The translations under genes were made by a program, and so were the position numbers. Source: Candidatus Contubernalis alkalaceticus (GTDB lineage Bacteria; Bacillota; Dethiobacteria; SKNC01). Taken from it: a DNA stretch of 64,000 nt. The stretch is from the NCBI RefSeq assembly GCF_022558445.1, contig NZ_CP054699.1:328001-392000 (forward strand), in the 5' to 3' direction. The notes beneath the pieces are model-generated. The model searched no databases. It was not told the DNA's origin and saw only the letters and a program-made list of their open reading frames with translations. Of this stretch, positions 8,485 to 17,652 are shown one piece after another (within the stretch, counting starts at the first letter, position 1; the number at the start of each line of letters is the position of its first letter).

Positions 8485-9009
8485 TTGTATTTATTTATAG
8501 GATACCTGATTGTTTTTCTGGCCAGGTGTTTAGATATTTCGCTGGCAACTATTCGAATACTGATGATATTACATGGACAGAGAGTTTATGCTGCCATCAT
8601 AGGTTTTTTTGAATCTCTTATATTTATTGCGGTTTTAACTTATGTACTCCATGAATTGAACGATTTTCCCAGTTTATTTTTTTACGCTCTGGGCTTTGCT
8701 ACAGGGAACTATTTAGGTATTTTTATTGAAGAAAAAGTGGCAATTGGTTGTGCTAATATACAGGTAATTTCTAAAACAAATTCAGATTGTTTAATTGAAG
8801 AAATGCGGGGAAAAGGTTTTGGGGTAACCGTGGTTGACGGACACGGCCGGGAGGGTAAGCTCAGGAAAATTATCCATGTGTTGATTAAAAGAAAAGATAT
8901 GAAAGTTTTGATGGACCTGATTGAAAAAATTGATGAGCATGCCTTTGTGACTGTCCTTGATACTAAAAAAACTATGGGGGGTTATTTTTCTAAAATTAAA
9001 GTTAAATAA
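8485..9009 (+). CDS. UPF0316 (DUF2179/DUF5698) membrane protein
   Basis: This short membrane protein has about three N-terminal spans (LFIGYLIVFLARCLDISLAT, then FFESLIFIAVLTYVL and FFYALGFATGNYLGIFIEE). A cytoplasmic DUF2179-type domain follows, with GFGVTVVDGHGREG and a two-strand regulatory-like fold. The R-C-L-D-x-x-x-x-T-I-R pattern in the first span is characteristic of UPF0316. The role in the family is unknown. An upstream GTG at 8476 is in frame, but the ggggtgg ribosome-binding site at 8473-8479 places the start better at TTG 8485. Confidence 0.75.
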   Translation: MYLFIGYLIVFLARCLDISLATIRILMILHGQRVYAAIIGFFESLIFIAVLTYVLHELNDFPSLFFYALGFATGNYLGIFIEEKVAIGCANIQVISKTNSDCLIEEMRGKGFGVTVVDGHGREGKLRKIIHVLIKRKDMKVLMDLIEKIDEHAFVTVLDTKKTMGGYFSKIKVK

Positions 9010-9070
9010 CTCAGTTTAAAAATAAGACGATGAAAATGTAGAAATGATTAACATTATGGAGAGGGATTAA

Positions 9071-9877
9071 ATGGAAGCTTTGAAATCGATTGCTCTTTTG
9101 GATTCAGGGGTTGGCGGACTTACAGTAGTAAAAGAAATTCTAGATCAACTGCCCCATGAGAGGATTGTTTATTTTGGGGATACTGCAAGGATGCCGTATG
9201 GACCCAGGCCTCAGGAGGAAGTAAGAAAATTTTCCATGCAGATTATTGATTTTTTACAGACCCAGGATATTAAGCTGGTGATTGTTGCTTGTAATTCTGC
9301 CAGTGCTGCCGGACTTCCTTATTATCAGCAAAATGTAAAATATCCGGTAATAGGTGTGATTGAACCAGGGGTTAGGGCGGCTCTGTCCTATACTGCAATA
9401 AAAAAAGTAGGAGTCATAGGCACCGATGGCACTATAAACAGCGGAGCTTATGAAGAGTGTATCCGAAGGCTGGACCCCCAGGTAGAAATATATAGTATGG
9501 CCTGTCCACTTTTTGTGTTGATCGTTGAAAATAATTTGATTACAGCTAAGGAAACAAAGAAAGTAGCGGAAGAATATTTAAAGCCCCTCAAAGAGGTGGG
9601 TGTAGACGTTTTAATTTTAGGCTGCACTCACTATCCATTAATGGCAGAAGTCATTCAGGAGGTAATGGGACCAAAGGTTAGATTAATCAGCTCTGCGGAA
9701 GAAACTGCCCGGGAAGCAAAGGAAATATTGAAGGGGAACAATCTGCTGAACCCCAGTGATAATTCCTGCCATCACCGTTTTTTTGTGAGTGCTTCTCCGG
9801 AAAACTTTGTGGGAATCGGTGAAAACTTAATTAATATAAAAGTAAAAGCTTATCAGGTAATTCTGCCGGGCATATAA
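9071..9877 (+). CDS. murI: Glutamate racemase MurI
   Basis: The 268-residue enzyme interconverts L- and D-glutamate for peptidoglycan. It has the opening LLDSGVGGLTVV, the first catalytic cysteine in VACNSASA, and the second in ILGCTHYPLM. Further family motifs are FGDTARMPYG and GVIEPGVRAA. Length is normal for the family. The ATG follows atggaggga. A strong terminator follows the gene, so it is probably the end of its unit. Confidence 0.95.
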   Translation: MEALKSIALLDSGVGGLTVVKEILDQLPHERIVYFGDTARMPYGPRPQEEVRKFSMQIIDFLQTQDIKLVIVACNSASAAGLPYYQQNVKYPVIGVIEPGVRAALSYTAIKKVGVIGTDGTINSGAYEECIRRLDPQVEIYSMACPLFVLIVENNLITAKETKKVAEEYLKPLKEVGVDVLILGCTHYPLMAEVIQEVMGPKVRLISSAEETAREAKEILKGNNLLNPSDNSCHHRFFVSASPENFVGIGENLINIKVKAYQVILPGI

Positions 9878-9899
9878 AACTATAGTTTTTGGTGGACTG

Positions 9900-9928
9900 T
9901 TCCCTCTCACTAGAGGGAATTTTTTTTT
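9900..9928 (+). terminator. Intrinsic terminator after murI
   Basis: TTCCCTCT and AGAGGGAA form a perfect 8-base-pair stem around a four-base loop, followed by nine T. Confidence 0.9.
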
Positions 9929-10004
9929 GGCTATTTTGGAATTATTTTCATGTGTGCTGTATATATATTTAAATAAACAAATATTTATATGGAGGTGTTA
10001 CAAG

Positions 10005-10979
10005 ATGGTCGCAAAATATTTCAAGATAATGGTTGTTTTATTGGTCGTGGCTTTTTTGTTAATCGGCTGTTCGCCTGGAGGCCTTTTTCAGGAGGAAGAA
10101 ACAGAATCAGAGGAATATCACCAGGAGGCGCTGCCTGAAGAAGAAAACTTAAGGGAAACTATTTTTTATTATCTGTATCAGGGAGCTTACCTTGTTCCGG
10201 TAGAAAGGAGTATTCCCTGGGAGGATGGTATTGCTAGAACCACTATTACGCGGCTGGTAAGCAGTCAGCAGGTTGACGGATTTTTAAATGGCACGGGTCT
10301 AGATGCACCACTGCCTGCCGGCACGGAAATAGTGGGTTTAACCATTAGAGATGGATTGGCTCACATTGATTTCAGCGAAGAATTTTTAGAGGTTAAGGAG
10401 GGACAAGAAAGAACCTTGCTGGATGCAGTGGTATTCACTTTAACCGAATTTGGCACTGTTGAGCAGGTAGAAATACAGGTGGAAGGAAAGCTTCTGGAGG
10501 AATTCCCAAAGGGGGTAGCCATTGAGCAGCCTTTGGACCGGGAAAGAGGGATTAACCTGGAGGTGTCAGAAGATGTGGAAAACTTAAGAGATACTTCAAA
10601 AGTGTTGGTTTATTTCTGCGGTAGTGGAGAAGAAGCACTAACTTATATTGTACCGGTTACTCGAGTAATTCCTGAAACCGCTGATGAAATTGAAGCGGCT
10701 TTAGAGGAACTTTTAAAGGGGCCTAAACCTGGTAGTCAGCTTTTCTCCGACATTGATTCCAGAGTTGAGATCAACGGTTTGCAGGTGCAAGAGGGTCTGG
10801 CTACCATAGATTTTTCAGAGGAATTTTTGGCATATCATGGTGGAGCCACTGCAGAGGAAAATATTTTAAGGCAGATTGTGCTGACTCTATCTCAATTTCC
10901 CGAAATTAATAGAGTCTCTATCCTGGTTGATGGAGAGGTTCCGGAACTGACCAGGGAAATGCCTATCCAGATTCGATAG
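10005..10979 (+). CDS. GerM-type lipoprotein with two GerMN domains
   Basis: The start is ATG 10005, behind ggaggtg at 9991; an upstream TTG extension at 9927 has no ribosome-binding site and starts inside the murI terminator. The 324-residue product has a lipoprotein signal (VVLLVVAFLLIGC, lipobox LIGC), an acidic linker, then two repeats of the GerMN/Spore_germination domain. Each contains the pattern G-L-A-x-I-D-F-S-E-E-F-L (IRDGLAHIDFSEEF and VQEGLATIDFSEEF). In Bacillus, GerM acts in sporulation and spore germination. Here it is a single gene between terminators. Confidence 0.85.
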   Translation: MVAKYFKIMVVLLVVAFLLIGCSPGGLFQEEETESEEYHQEALPEEENLRETIFYYLYQGAYLVPVERSIPWEDGIARTTITRLVSSQQVDGFLNGTGLDAPLPAGTEIVGLTIRDGLAHIDFSEEFLEVKEGQERTLLDAVVFTLTEFGTVEQVEIQVEGKLLEEFPKGVAIEQPLDRERGINLEVSEDVENLRDTSKVLVYFCGSGEEALTYIVPVTRVIPETADEIEAALEELLKGPKPGSQLFSDIDSRVEINGLQVQEGLATIDFSEEFLAYHGGATAEENILRQIVLTLSQFPEINRVSILVDGEVPELTREMPIQIR

Positions 10980-11052
10980 TAATAATTTGGCTATGCAGTT
11001 TTATATAACAAAATATTAGGGCTCAGATTTTAAAAAATTTGGTTTCTAAAGG

Positions 11053-11080
11053 AAAAGGAAGACTGGAGAGTCTTCCTTTT
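11053..11080 (+). terminator. Terminator after the GerM-type gene
   Basis: A perfect 12-base-pair stem (11053-11064 with 11069-11080) around GGAG ends in TTTT; the opposite arm starts AAAA, so it may work in both directions. Confidence 0.8.
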
Positions 11081-11167
11081 CTAATAAAATATATGGGAAT
11101 TTTATTTACATTCTGGTAAAATATATAAGCATAGGAAGTTAGTTGTTTAAAAAAATGGAGGTATTTT

Positions 11168-11914
11168 ATGCGAAAAGATGGCAGAGGGCCTGATGATATT
11201 AGAGAAGTAAAAATTACCCGATCATTTACTAAACATCCTGAAGGCTCGGTACTGATTGAAGTAGGGGACACCAAGGTAATCTGCAATGCCACTGTGGAGC
11301 AGAAAGTACCTTATTTTATGAAGGGTGAAGGCAAAGGGTGGATCACTGCAGAATATTCTATGCTTCCCCGGGCTACACAAACCCGTAATGTGAGGGAATC
11401 GGCCAGGGGGAGGTTGGGGGGAAGGACCCACGAAATTCAGAGGCTCATCGGCAGGTCTCTCCGCTCAGTGATTGACCTGAAAGCATTGGGAGAGAAGACG
11501 ATTTGGATTGATTGTGATGTAATTCAAGCGGACGGTGGAACTAGGACTGCTTCCATTACCGGAGCCTATATTGCTTTGGTGGATGCCCTATATAAGCTGT
11601 TAAAGGAAAATCACATAACCCGTTTTCCGGTAAAAGATTTTTTGGCCGCGGTGAGTGTAGGAATTGTAGAACAAAAAGAACTTCTGGATTTAAACTTTGA
11701 AGAAGATTCTAAAGCCCAGGTGGATATGAACCTGGTTATGACTGGTGACGGAAGCCTGGTAGAAATACAGGGAACAGCTGAGGGAGAGCCTTTTTCCCAG
11801 GATTTAATGCTCAATCTTTTAATCTTAGCTCAAAAAGGTACCTCGGAATTAATTGAATATCAAAAGAAAGTTTTAGGGCCGGCAGTTTCTCTGATCGGGG
11901 GAATTAGGGAATGA
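11168..11914 (+). CDS. rph: Ribonuclease PH
   Basis: The 248-residue phosphorolytic 3'-5' exoribonuclease trims tRNA 3' ends. Family motifs are the opening [69 protein letters not shown] and [11 protein letters not shown]. The ATG is preceded by tggaggt. The stop overlaps the next gene by four bases (ATGA), showing translational coupling with the nucleotide pyrophosphatase, an arrangement common in Bacillota. Confidence 0.96.
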   Translation: MRKDGRGPDDIREVKITRSFTKHPEGSVLIEVGDTKVICNATVEQKVPYFMKGEGKGWITAEYSMLPRATQTRNVRESARGRLGGRTHEIQRLIGRSLRSVIDLKALGEKTIWIDCDVIQADGGTRTASITGAYIALVDALYKLLKENHITRFPVKDFLAAVSVGIVEQKELLDLNFEEDSKAQVDMNLVMTGDGSLVEIQGTAEGEPFSQDLMLNLLILAQKGTSELIEYQKKVLGPAVSLIGGIRE

Positions 11915-12507
11915 TTTCTCTAGTTATTGCAACCAGGAATCTGGGGAAGGTGAAGGAATTTAAGGAGATACTTACAGGTCTGCCTTTTGAGGTTTTATCG
12001 CTGTTGGACTTTCCTCAATGTCCTGAGATTATTGAAGATGGTGATACGTTTCAGGAAAATGCTGTTATTAAAGCCCAAGCCTTAAATGATTTTACAGAGT
12101 GTATTGTGTTGGCCGATGATTCTGGGCTTGAGGTAGACTATTTAAAGGGGAGCCCCGGGGTCTATTCAGCTCGCTTTGCCGGTGAAGGTGCAACTGATGA
12201 AGAAAATAATAAAAAATTACTGCAGCTCATGTCCCATGTCCCTTGGGAGCAGAGAGGGGCGCAGTTTACCTGTGTGATTGCGATATCCCGGCCCCAAAAG
12301 GAAACGGTAGTAATTAAGGGCAGCTGCCGGGGGATAATTACCCGGGAACCCCGGGGAAATATGGGTTTTGGTTATGATCCCCTGTTTTTAGTCCAGGAAT
12401 ATGGAAAAACATTTTCGGAACTGGGACCAGAAATAAAGAATAATATAAGTCATAGGGGTAATGCCATGAAAAAAGCGATAGAGGTATTAAAGGGGTTTGT
12501 TGAATAA
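11911..12507 (+). CDS. rdgB: dITP/XTP pyrophosphatase (RdgB/HAM1 family)
   Basis: The 198-residue enzyme removes non-canonical purine nucleoside triphosphates. The N-terminal substrate loop is [12 protein letters not shown], the metal-site segment is [25 protein letters not shown] (written here as the family block beginning LADDSGLEV), and MGFGYDPLF and [10 protein letters not shown] complete the active site. It starts within the rph stop codon (ATGA overlap), so the two are translated together. Confidence 0.95.
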   Translation: MISLVIATRNLGKVKEFKEILTGLPFEVLSLLDFPQCPEIIEDGDTFQENAVIKAQALNDFTECIVLADDSGLEVDYLKGSPGVYSARFAGEGATDEENNKKLLQLMSHVPWEQRGAQFTCVIAISRPQKETVVIKGSCRGIITREPRGNMGFGYDPLFLVQEYGKTFSELGPEIKNNISHRGNAMKKAIEVLKGFVE

Positions 12508-12550
12508 GCCCTTCCATTGTGAAAGGGAGTAAACTGTAGGGGGTATCAAC

Positions 12551-13042
12551 TTGAGGATAGCCGTTTTTAGCGATACCCACGGCAATGTAATTATGATGGA
12601 AAAGATACTTACCACTATGGATTCGGTAGACCTGTTGATTCATGCCGGGGATTTTTACCAGGATGCGGTAAAACTATCTCAACGCCTTCCCAGCTTAAGC
12701 GTTAAGGCAGTGGTGGGTAATTGTGATTACCCCAGGCTTTCCCCCCAAGAACTGATTCTGGAACTGGAGGGAATTAGGATATATGTAATCCATGGTCATA
12801 GTTTGGATCCAGGGGATTTTTATAATGCACTGATTGCTGAAGGAAAAAGGGTAAAGGCTCAATTGGTGATTTTTGGCCACACTCATTTGGCTTCCAGGTT
12901 TGAGCGGGAAGGTATTATTTTTTTAAATCCGGGCAGTATTAGCGGCCCCCGTATGGGAAACGGTCCATCCTGTGGCATGGTCCAGCTTAATGACGGAGTT
13001 ATAGAGGTCGAAATCATAGAAGTGCCCCGTTTAAAAGGATAA
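12551..13042 (+). CDS. YfcE/MJ0936-type metallophosphoesterase
   Basis: The 163-residue phosphodiesterase has the full calcineurin-like set of metal motifs: FSDTHGN near the N-terminus, HAGDFYQD, GNCDYP, IHGH and GHTHLA. The family hydrolyses phosphodiesters in vitro; its cellular substrate is not known. It starts with TTG after gtaggggg and lies 43 bases after rdgB in what looks like an rph-rdgB-yfcE operon. Confidence 0.88.
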   Translation: MRIAVFSDTHGNVIMMEKILTTMDSVDLLIHAGDFYQDAVKLSQRLPSLSVKAVVGNCDYPRLSPQELILELEGIRIYVIHGHSLDPGDFYNALIAEGKRVKAQLVIFGHTHLASRFEREGIIFLNPGSISGPRMGNGPSCGMVQLNDGVIEVEIIEVPRLKG

Positions 13043-13086
13043 TCTTTAAGGTTACTTTTGCTTAAGTAAAATCATTTTTTAAAAAC

Positions 13087-13115
13087 TTGTATTATTATTT
13101 TGAATGTGTTAGAAT
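13087..13115 (+). promoter_or_regulatory. Promoter of the first tRNA unit
   Basis: TTGTAT and TAGAAT are separated by 17 bases, 37 bases before the tRNA-Pro gene. Confidence 0.6.
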
Positions 13116-13152
13116 GTATACTGTTAGAAAGCTAATGCAGATTTTTTTTCTG

Positions 13153-13229
<77 letters not shown>

Positions 13230-13232
13230 GAT

Positions 13233-13306
13233 GCGGGTGTAGCTCAATGGTAGAGCCCTGGCCTTCCAAGCCAGTCGCGGGGGTTCGATTCCCCCTACCC
13301 GCTCCA
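13233..13306 (+). tRNA. tRNA-Gly (TCC)
   Basis: A complete cloverleaf with acceptor GCGGGTG/TACCCGC and anticodon loop CTTCCAA; CCA is encoded. It lies three bases after tRNA-Pro. Confidence 0.96.
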
Positions 13307-13317
13307 TTTTTTAATTA

Positions 13318-13347
13318 AAATTAGGAGTTAAGACTTCTAATTTTTTA
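13318..13347 (+). terminator. Terminator after tRNA-Gly
   Basis: An 11-base-pair stem with one G-T pair (13318-13328 with 13333-13343) is followed by T residues. It ends the Pro-Gly tRNA unit. Confidence 0.75.
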
Positions 13348-13368
13348 TTTATGTTTTTGATATAACTC

Positions 13369-13397
13369 TTGACTCTGCAGGGTGGGTACTGTAGAAT
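13369..13397 (+). promoter_or_regulatory. Promoter of the second tRNA unit
   Basis: TTGACT and TAGAAT are separated by exactly 17 bases, upstream of six closely spaced tRNA genes. Confidence 0.7.
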
Positions 13398-13482
13398 GAA
13401 AAAGCAAAAAATTCTTTACGTAAATTTTATTCTGAAAAATAGGGATAATAGAAGTAAATGATTTTTGGTTTAAGTAAGGTAT

Positions 13483-13558
13483 GCGCCTGTAGCTCAGGGG
13501 ATAGAGCAACGGACTTCTAATCCGTGGGCCGGAGGTTCGATTCCTCCCAGGCGTGCCA
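13483..13558 (+). tRNA. tRNA-Arg (TCT)
   Basis: A complete cloverleaf with acceptor GCGCCTG/CAGGCGT (G-T first pair), anticodon stem ACGGA/TCCGT and anticodon TCT. CCA is encoded. Confidence 0.95.
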
Positions 13559-13586
13559 TTTTTCTTGATTTGATTTCTATATTTGT

Positions 13587-13664
13587 GGTGAGTGTAGCTC
13601 AGGTGGTTAGAGCACCAGATTGTGGCTCTGGGGGCCGTGGGTTCGAGTCCCATCACTCACCCCA
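13587..13664 (+). tRNA. tRNA-His (GTG)
   Basis: Acceptor GTGAGTG/CACTCAC with the extra 5' G of histidine tRNAs at 13587 opposite C73. The anticodon is GTG and CCA is encoded. Confidence 0.96.
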
Positions 13665-13685
13665 TTTTATTATTAGGATATATCT

Positions 13686-13762
13686 GCGCCCGTAGCTCAG
13701 GTGGATAGAGTGACAGACTTCGAATCTGGGAGTCGCAGGTTCGAATCCTGCCGGGCGTACCA
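13686..13762 (+). tRNA. tRNA-Arg (TCG)
   Basis: Acceptor GCGCCCG/CGGGCGT, D stem GCTC/GAGT, anticodon loop CTTCGAA (TCG), T stem GCAGG/CCTGC, CCA encoded. The outermost anticodon-stem pair is A-G. It would read CGA codons directly. Most bacteria rely instead on an inosine-modified ACG tRNA for the CGN box. Confidence 0.9.
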
Positions 13763-13781
13763 TTAAAAAAGATAACTAAGT

Positions 13782-13856
13782 TGGGGTGTAGCCAAGCGGT
13801 AAGGCACGGGACTTTGGATCCTGCACGCGGAGGTTCGAATCCTCCCACCCCAGCCA
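13782..13856 (+). tRNA. tRNA-Gln (TTG)
   Basis: Acceptor TGGGGTG/CACCCCA with anticodon loop CTTTGGA (TTG); CCA is encoded. The T first base in the acceptor is typical of glutamine tRNAs. Confidence 0.95.
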
Positions 13857-13867
13857 TTATATTTTAT

Positions 13868-13943
13868 GAGCCATTAGCTCAGCTGGCAGAGCACCTGACT
13901 TTTAATCAGGGTGTCGAAGGTTCGAGCCCTTCATGGCTCACCA
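13868..13943 (+). tRNA. tRNA-Lys (TTT)
   Basis: Acceptor GAGCCAT/ATGGCTC, anticodon loop CTTTTAA (TTT), CCA encoded. Confidence 0.96.
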
Positions 13944-13952
13944 ATTATTAGT

Positions 13953-14037
13953 GCGAGGATGGCGGAATTGGCAGACGCGCTAGACTTAGGATCTAGTGCC
14001 TTTCGGTGTGGGGGTTCAAGTCCCCCTCCTCGCACCA
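13953..14037 (+). tRNA. tRNA-Leu (TAG)
   Basis: A class II tRNA with a long variable arm (tgcctttcggtg), acceptor GCGAGGA/TCCTCGC and anticodon TAG. CCA is encoded. It is the last of eight tRNA genes. Confidence 0.96.
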
Positions 14038-14075
14038 ATAGTTTTAAACTAAATTGACCTCATGGTATTTGAAGT

Positions 14076-14109
14076 AACGCCTGAAGCTTTTGTATTAGGC
14101 GTTTTTTTT
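14076..14109 (+). terminator. Terminator of the tRNA cluster
   Basis: AACGCCT and AGGCGTT pair across a 14-base loop, and eight T follow. It lies 39 bases after tRNA-Leu. Confidence 0.8.
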
Positions 14110-14123
14110 AAAAGTATATATAT

Positions 14124-14152
14124 TTGGTTATTCAGTAATGTTATGTTATGAT
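14124..14152 (+). promoter_or_regulatory. Promoter of tig
   Basis: TTGGTT and TATGAT with a 17-base spacer, about 60 bases before the tig start codon. Confidence 0.55.
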
Positions 14153-14210
14153 AAATACAGATAACTACCGCTAATTACTGAATACTTGATTACAGGAGGA
14201 GGCATATTTG

Positions 14211-15566
14211 ATGACCAAGTTGGAAAAGCTAGACAACAATAAAGTGGTGTTAGAAGTTGAAGTAGAAGTGGAAAGACTTGAAGAAGCCATGGGCAAAGCA
14301 TACCGTAAAGTAGTAGGGAAAATTAATGTACCCGGTTTTCGGAAGGGGAAGGTGCCCCGCAGGGTATTGGAAGCCAAATTCGGTCCCGAGATTCTATATG
14401 AAGAAGCACTGGAAATGTTGGTCCCTGAAGCTTATGAAGAGGCTTTGGAGGAGTTAGAAATTGAGCCCATAGACAAGCCGGATGTTAATATTAAACAAAT
14501 AGAGCCGGGCAAACCTTTAATTTTTGAGGCAACAGTGGATGTTAAACCCGAGGTTGAGTTGGGTCAATATAAAGGTGTAGAAGTGGACCATGTAGAATCT
14601 AAAGTAACAGAGGAAGAAGTTCAAGAGTACTTAACAGAGATGCAGGAAAAACATACCCGTGTGGTGGTAGTAGAAGAAGGGGAAGCAGTACAGGGTAGTA
14701 TTGTTATGATTGATTTCATAGGTTACCTGGAGGGAGAACCCTTTGAAGGGGGAAAAGCAGAAAATTATTCCCTGGAAATTGGTTCCGGCACCTTTATTCC
14801 TGGTTTTGAAGAACAGTTAATTGGGTGCAAACAGGAAGAAGAAAAAGAGATTCAGGTAACATTCCCTGAGGATTACCAGAAAGAAGAACTGGCGGGAAAA
14901 GAGGTAACCTTTAAAGTAACTATTAAAGGTTTAAAGCAAAAAGAAAAACCTCTCCTGGATGATGATTTTGCCAAAGAAGTGAGCGATTTTGATACACTGG
15001 AAGAATTCAGACAAGATGTGCTGAATAAACTAAAAAAAGATGCAGAGAAAAAAGATCGAGTAGACCTGGAGGAAAAAATTATAGGTATAGTTACTGAGAA
15101 CTCAAAGGTGGATACTCCTGAGATTTTGGTAGAACGGGAGTTGGACCGGGTAATCAGTGATTTTTCTCAGCAGTTAAAACAACAGGGATTAACTCTAGAA
15201 CAGTACTGTCAGCTGACGGAAAATACAGAGCAATCTATTAAAGAGGATAACCGTATTGAGGCTGATAAAAGAGTAAGGGCTAATTTGGTATTAGAAGCTA
15301 TTATGAAACAAGAGGATTTTATAGCTACCCCGGAAGACCTGGAGGAAAAATTTAATAAAATGGCTCAAAGCTACCAGCAGGAGCCTGAGAATATCAAAGA
15401 GTATTTTGAAAAAAGCGGACAGATAGATGTGTTAAAAAAAGAGATAACCTTTAGAAAAACGGTTGACTTTTTAGTAGATGAAGCCAAAGTAAATATTGTG
15501 GATAAAATTTTAGAAGAAGTAGATACACCAGAAGAAGAAATGAAAATTTCTGAACAACCAGAATAA
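14211..15566 (+). CDS. tig: Trigger factor
   Basis: The ribosome-associated chaperone and peptidyl-prolyl isomerase is about 451 residues. The N-terminal ribosome-binding domain holds the signature GFRKGKVPRR. The central FKBP-type domain spans roughly residues 160-245 (VMIDFIGYLEGEPFEGG, GTFIPGFEEQLIG). A long helical chaperone region follows. ATG 14211 directly follows an in-frame TTG at 14208; the aggagga ribosome-binding site supports the ATG. It heads a tig-clpP-clpX cluster, the usual order in bacteria. Confidence 0.96.
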   Translation: MTKLEKLDNNKVVLEVEVEVERLEEAMGKAYRKVVGKINVPGFRKGKVPRRVLEAKFGPEILYEEALEMLVPEAYEEALEELEIEPIDKPDVNIKQIEPGKPLIFEATVDVKPEVELGQYKGVEVDHVESKVTEEEVQEYLTEMQEKHTRVVVVEEGEAVQGSIVMIDFIGYLEGEPFEGGKAENYSLEIGSGTFIPGFEEQLIGCKQEEEKEIQVTFPEDYQKEELAGKEVTFKVTIKGLKQKEKPLLDDDFAKEVSDFDTLEEFRQDVLNKLKKDAEKKDRVDLEEKIIGIVTENSKVDTPEILVERELDRVISDFSQQLKQQGLTLEQYCQLTENTEQSIKEDNRIEADKRVRANLVLEAIMKQEDFIATPEDLEEKFNKMAQSYQQEPENIKEYFEKSGQIDVLKKEITFRKTVDFLVDEAKVNIVDKILEEVDTPEEEMKISEQPE

Positions 15567-15616
15567 ATTAGAGATAAATGGAATACAATTATTTACCATA
15601 TGGAGGGAGATAATTT

Positions 15617-16204
15617 ATGAACTTGGTGCCGATGGTTGTAGAACAGACCAATAGGGGAGAACGGGCATATGATATTTACTCCCGCTTATTAAAGGACAGG
15701 ATTATTTTTATTGGCAGCGCAATTGATGATATGGTGGCCAATCTGGTAATTGCTCAGCTGCTTTTCTTAGAGTCCGAAGACCCGGATAAAGATATTAACC
15801 TTTATATCAATTCACCGGGGGGCAGTGTTGATTCGGGTTTAGGCATATACGATACTATGCAGTATATTAAATCCGATGTATCTACTATCTGTGTTGGTAT
15901 GGCTGCCAGTATGGCGGCAGTACTGCTGGCTGCCGGTACTAAGGGTAAAAGATTTGCTCTCCCCCATTCCAGAATCATGGTACACCAACCTGCCGGGGGA
16001 ACCCAAGGTCAAGCCGTTGATATTGAAATTCATGCCAGGGAAATTCTGCGATTGAGAGAGTCTTTGAACCAAATTCTTTCAAGTCATACCGGCCAACCGG
16101 TGGAGAAAATATCAAGTGATACTGATAGGGACTATTTTATGTCAGTTGAACAGGCTTTGGAATATGGTATAATTGATAGTGTGCTGGAGAAGAAAGAAGG
16201 TTAA
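15617..16204 (+). CDS. clpP: ATP-dependent Clp protease proteolytic subunit ClpP
   Basis: The 195-residue serine peptidase forms the tetradecameric chamber used with ClpX. The catalytic serine lies in [15 protein letters not shown] and the histidine in [12 protein letters not shown]. The catalytic Asp is in the C-terminal half (DTDRDYFMS). The N-terminus [20 protein letters not shown] is typical. The ATG follows tggaggga. It lies 28 bases before clpX and 50 after tig, probably in one operon. Confidence 0.97.
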   Translation: MNLVPMVVEQTNRGERAYDIYSRLLKDRIIFIGSAIDDMVANLVIAQLLFLESEDPDKDINLYINSPGGSVDSGLGIYDTMQYIKSDVSTICVGMAASMAAVLLAAGTKGKRFALPHSRIMVHQPAGGTQGQAVDIEIHAREILRLRESLNQILSSHTGQPVEKISSDTDRDYFMSVEQALEYGIIDSVLEKKEG

Positions 16205-16232
16205 AACTTAACCGACTAAAAGAGGTGATAAA

Positions 16233-17495
16233 TTGTTTAAGTTTAACGACGATAAAGGACAGTTGAAATGCTCATTTTGTGGAAAGACTCAGGAGCAGGT
16301 TAGAAAACTGGTGGCCGGTCCGGGGGTCTATATATGCGACGAATGTATAGAACTCTGCAATGAAATTATTGAAGAGGAATTGAATGAAGATCTGGACCTT
16401 GATTTGGTCTCACTGCCGAAACCCAGAGAAATAAAAGATATTCTAGATCAGTATGTGATCGGCCAGAACGAAGCCAAAAAATCTTTATCCGTAGCAGTTT
16501 ATAATCATTACAAGAGGATCAATTCGGAGCAGAAACTGGAAGAAGTAGAGATTCAAAAGAGTAATATTGTGCTCATAGGGCCCACTGGTGTGGGGAAGAC
16601 CCTGCTGGCTCAAACTCTGGCCCGAATTTTAAATGTTCCCTTTGCCATCGCCGATGCTACTTCTTTGACAGAAGCGGGCTATGTGGGAGAAGATGTTGAA
16701 AATATTCTTTTAAAGCTAATTCAGGCCGCGGATTATGATCTGGAAAAAGCAGAAAAAGGTATCGTCTATATTGATGAAATAGATAAAATTGCTCGAAAGA
16801 CAGATAACCCTTCCATTACCAGGGATGTTTCCGGAGAAGGTGTTCAACAGGCACTGCTGAAAATTCTAGAGGGTACTATAGCCAGTGTTCCTCCTCAAGG
16901 AGGACGCAAGCATCCCCATCAGGAGTTTATGCAGATTGATACCACTAATATCCTGTTTATCTGCGGAGGAGCTTTCGACGGTTTGGAAAAAATCATTCAA
17001 AGCCGTGTAGGAAGTAAAGGAATAGGTTTTGGAGCCAATATCCGGAGCCGGGCGGATAGCGATATCAGTGAAATTCTGAAGAATGTCCTGCCTCAAGACC
17101 TTCTGAAGTATGGGTTAATTCCAGAATTCGTAGGTAGGATTCCGGTAATTGCTACTCTGGAGGCACTGGATAGAGAAGCACTAATCAGAATTTTAATGGA
17201 ACCTAAAAATGCTCTTGCGAAGCAGTATCAGAAACTGTTTGATCTGGATGGGATAAACCTGGAATTTAAAGAGGGTACACTGGACTATATCGCTGAAGAA
17301 GCCATTAAAAGGAATACGGGAGCCCGGGGTCTCAGGGCTATTATTGAAAAGGCACTATTGAATATCATGTACGATATGCCTACCCGTGGAGATGTTAGCA
17401 AGTGTATTATTACCCGGGAGGTAATCCAAAACAATGAGGATCCTATCCTGGTAACGGTTGACCAGAGGAAAAAGAAAAAAGAAGAATCAGCTTAG
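16233..17495 (+). CDS. clpX: ClpX unfoldase, ATPase subunit of ClpXP
   Basis: The 420-residue AAA+ unfoldase has an N-terminal C4 zinc domain (Cys13, Cys16, Cys35, Cys38), Walker A GPTGVGKT (116-123), Walker B ([10 protein letters not shown]), the pore loop GYVGEDVE, sensor 2 region ([12 protein letters not shown]) and the ClpP-binding IGF-type loop ([10 protein letters not shown]). The start is TTG with agaggtga upstream. A terminator follows. Confidence 0.97.
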   Translation: MFKFNDDKGQLKCSFCGKTQEQVRKLVAGPGVYICDECIELCNEIIEEELNEDLDLDLVSLPKPREIKDILDQYVIGQNEAKKSLSVAVYNHYKRINSEQKLEEVEIQKSNIVLIGPTGVGKTLLAQTLARILNVPFAIADATSLTEAGYVGEDVENILLKLIQAADYDLEKAEKGIVYIDEIDKIARKTDNPSITRDVSGEGVQQALLKILEGTIASVPPQGGRKHPHQEFMQIDTTNILFICGGAFDGLEKIIQSRVGSKGIGFGANIRSRADSDISEILKNVLPQDLLKYGLIPEFVGRIPVIATLEALDREALIRILMEPKNALAKQYQKLFDLDGINLEFKEGTLDYIAEEAIKRNTGARGLRAIIEKALLNIMYDMPTRGDVSKCIITREVIQNNEDPILVTVDQRKKKKEESA

Positions 17496-17526
17496 CATAA
17501 TTTCAAACTTTAAAATAAAAAACAAA

Positions 17527-17556
17527 AAAACACGGCAGTTAAACTGCCGTGTTTTT
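17527..17556 (+). terminator. Terminator after clpX
   Basis: A perfect 12-base-pair stem (17527-17538 with 17544-17555) around TTAAA has an A-rich 5' arm and a T-rich 3' end. Confidence 0.88.
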
Positions 17557-17560
17557 CAAT

Positions 17561-17598
17561 GTTGTCAGAAGAACTGTCCCCTTGACAATCCTGACAAC
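17561..17598. repeat. REP-like palindrome between clpX and lonB
   Basis: GTTGTCAG (17561-17568) and CTGACAAC (17591-17598) are an exact inverted repeat. Between them is the block ACTGTCCCCTTGACAATC. No T run follows, so it is not a standard terminator. The opening and closing TTGTCA/TGACAA recall the short palindromes that REP-associated tyrosine transposases scatter between genes. Confidence 0.45.
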
Positions 17599-17652
17599 TA
17601 AAAATATTTGGCAAATTATTTACCATATTGTGCCTTAACATGGTTTATCTCT

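Noticed and set aside
9927-10004. N-terminal extension of the GerM-type lipoprotein
   Set aside because: It begins inside the murI terminator and would bury the lipoprotein signal; the ggaggtg site supports ATG 10005.
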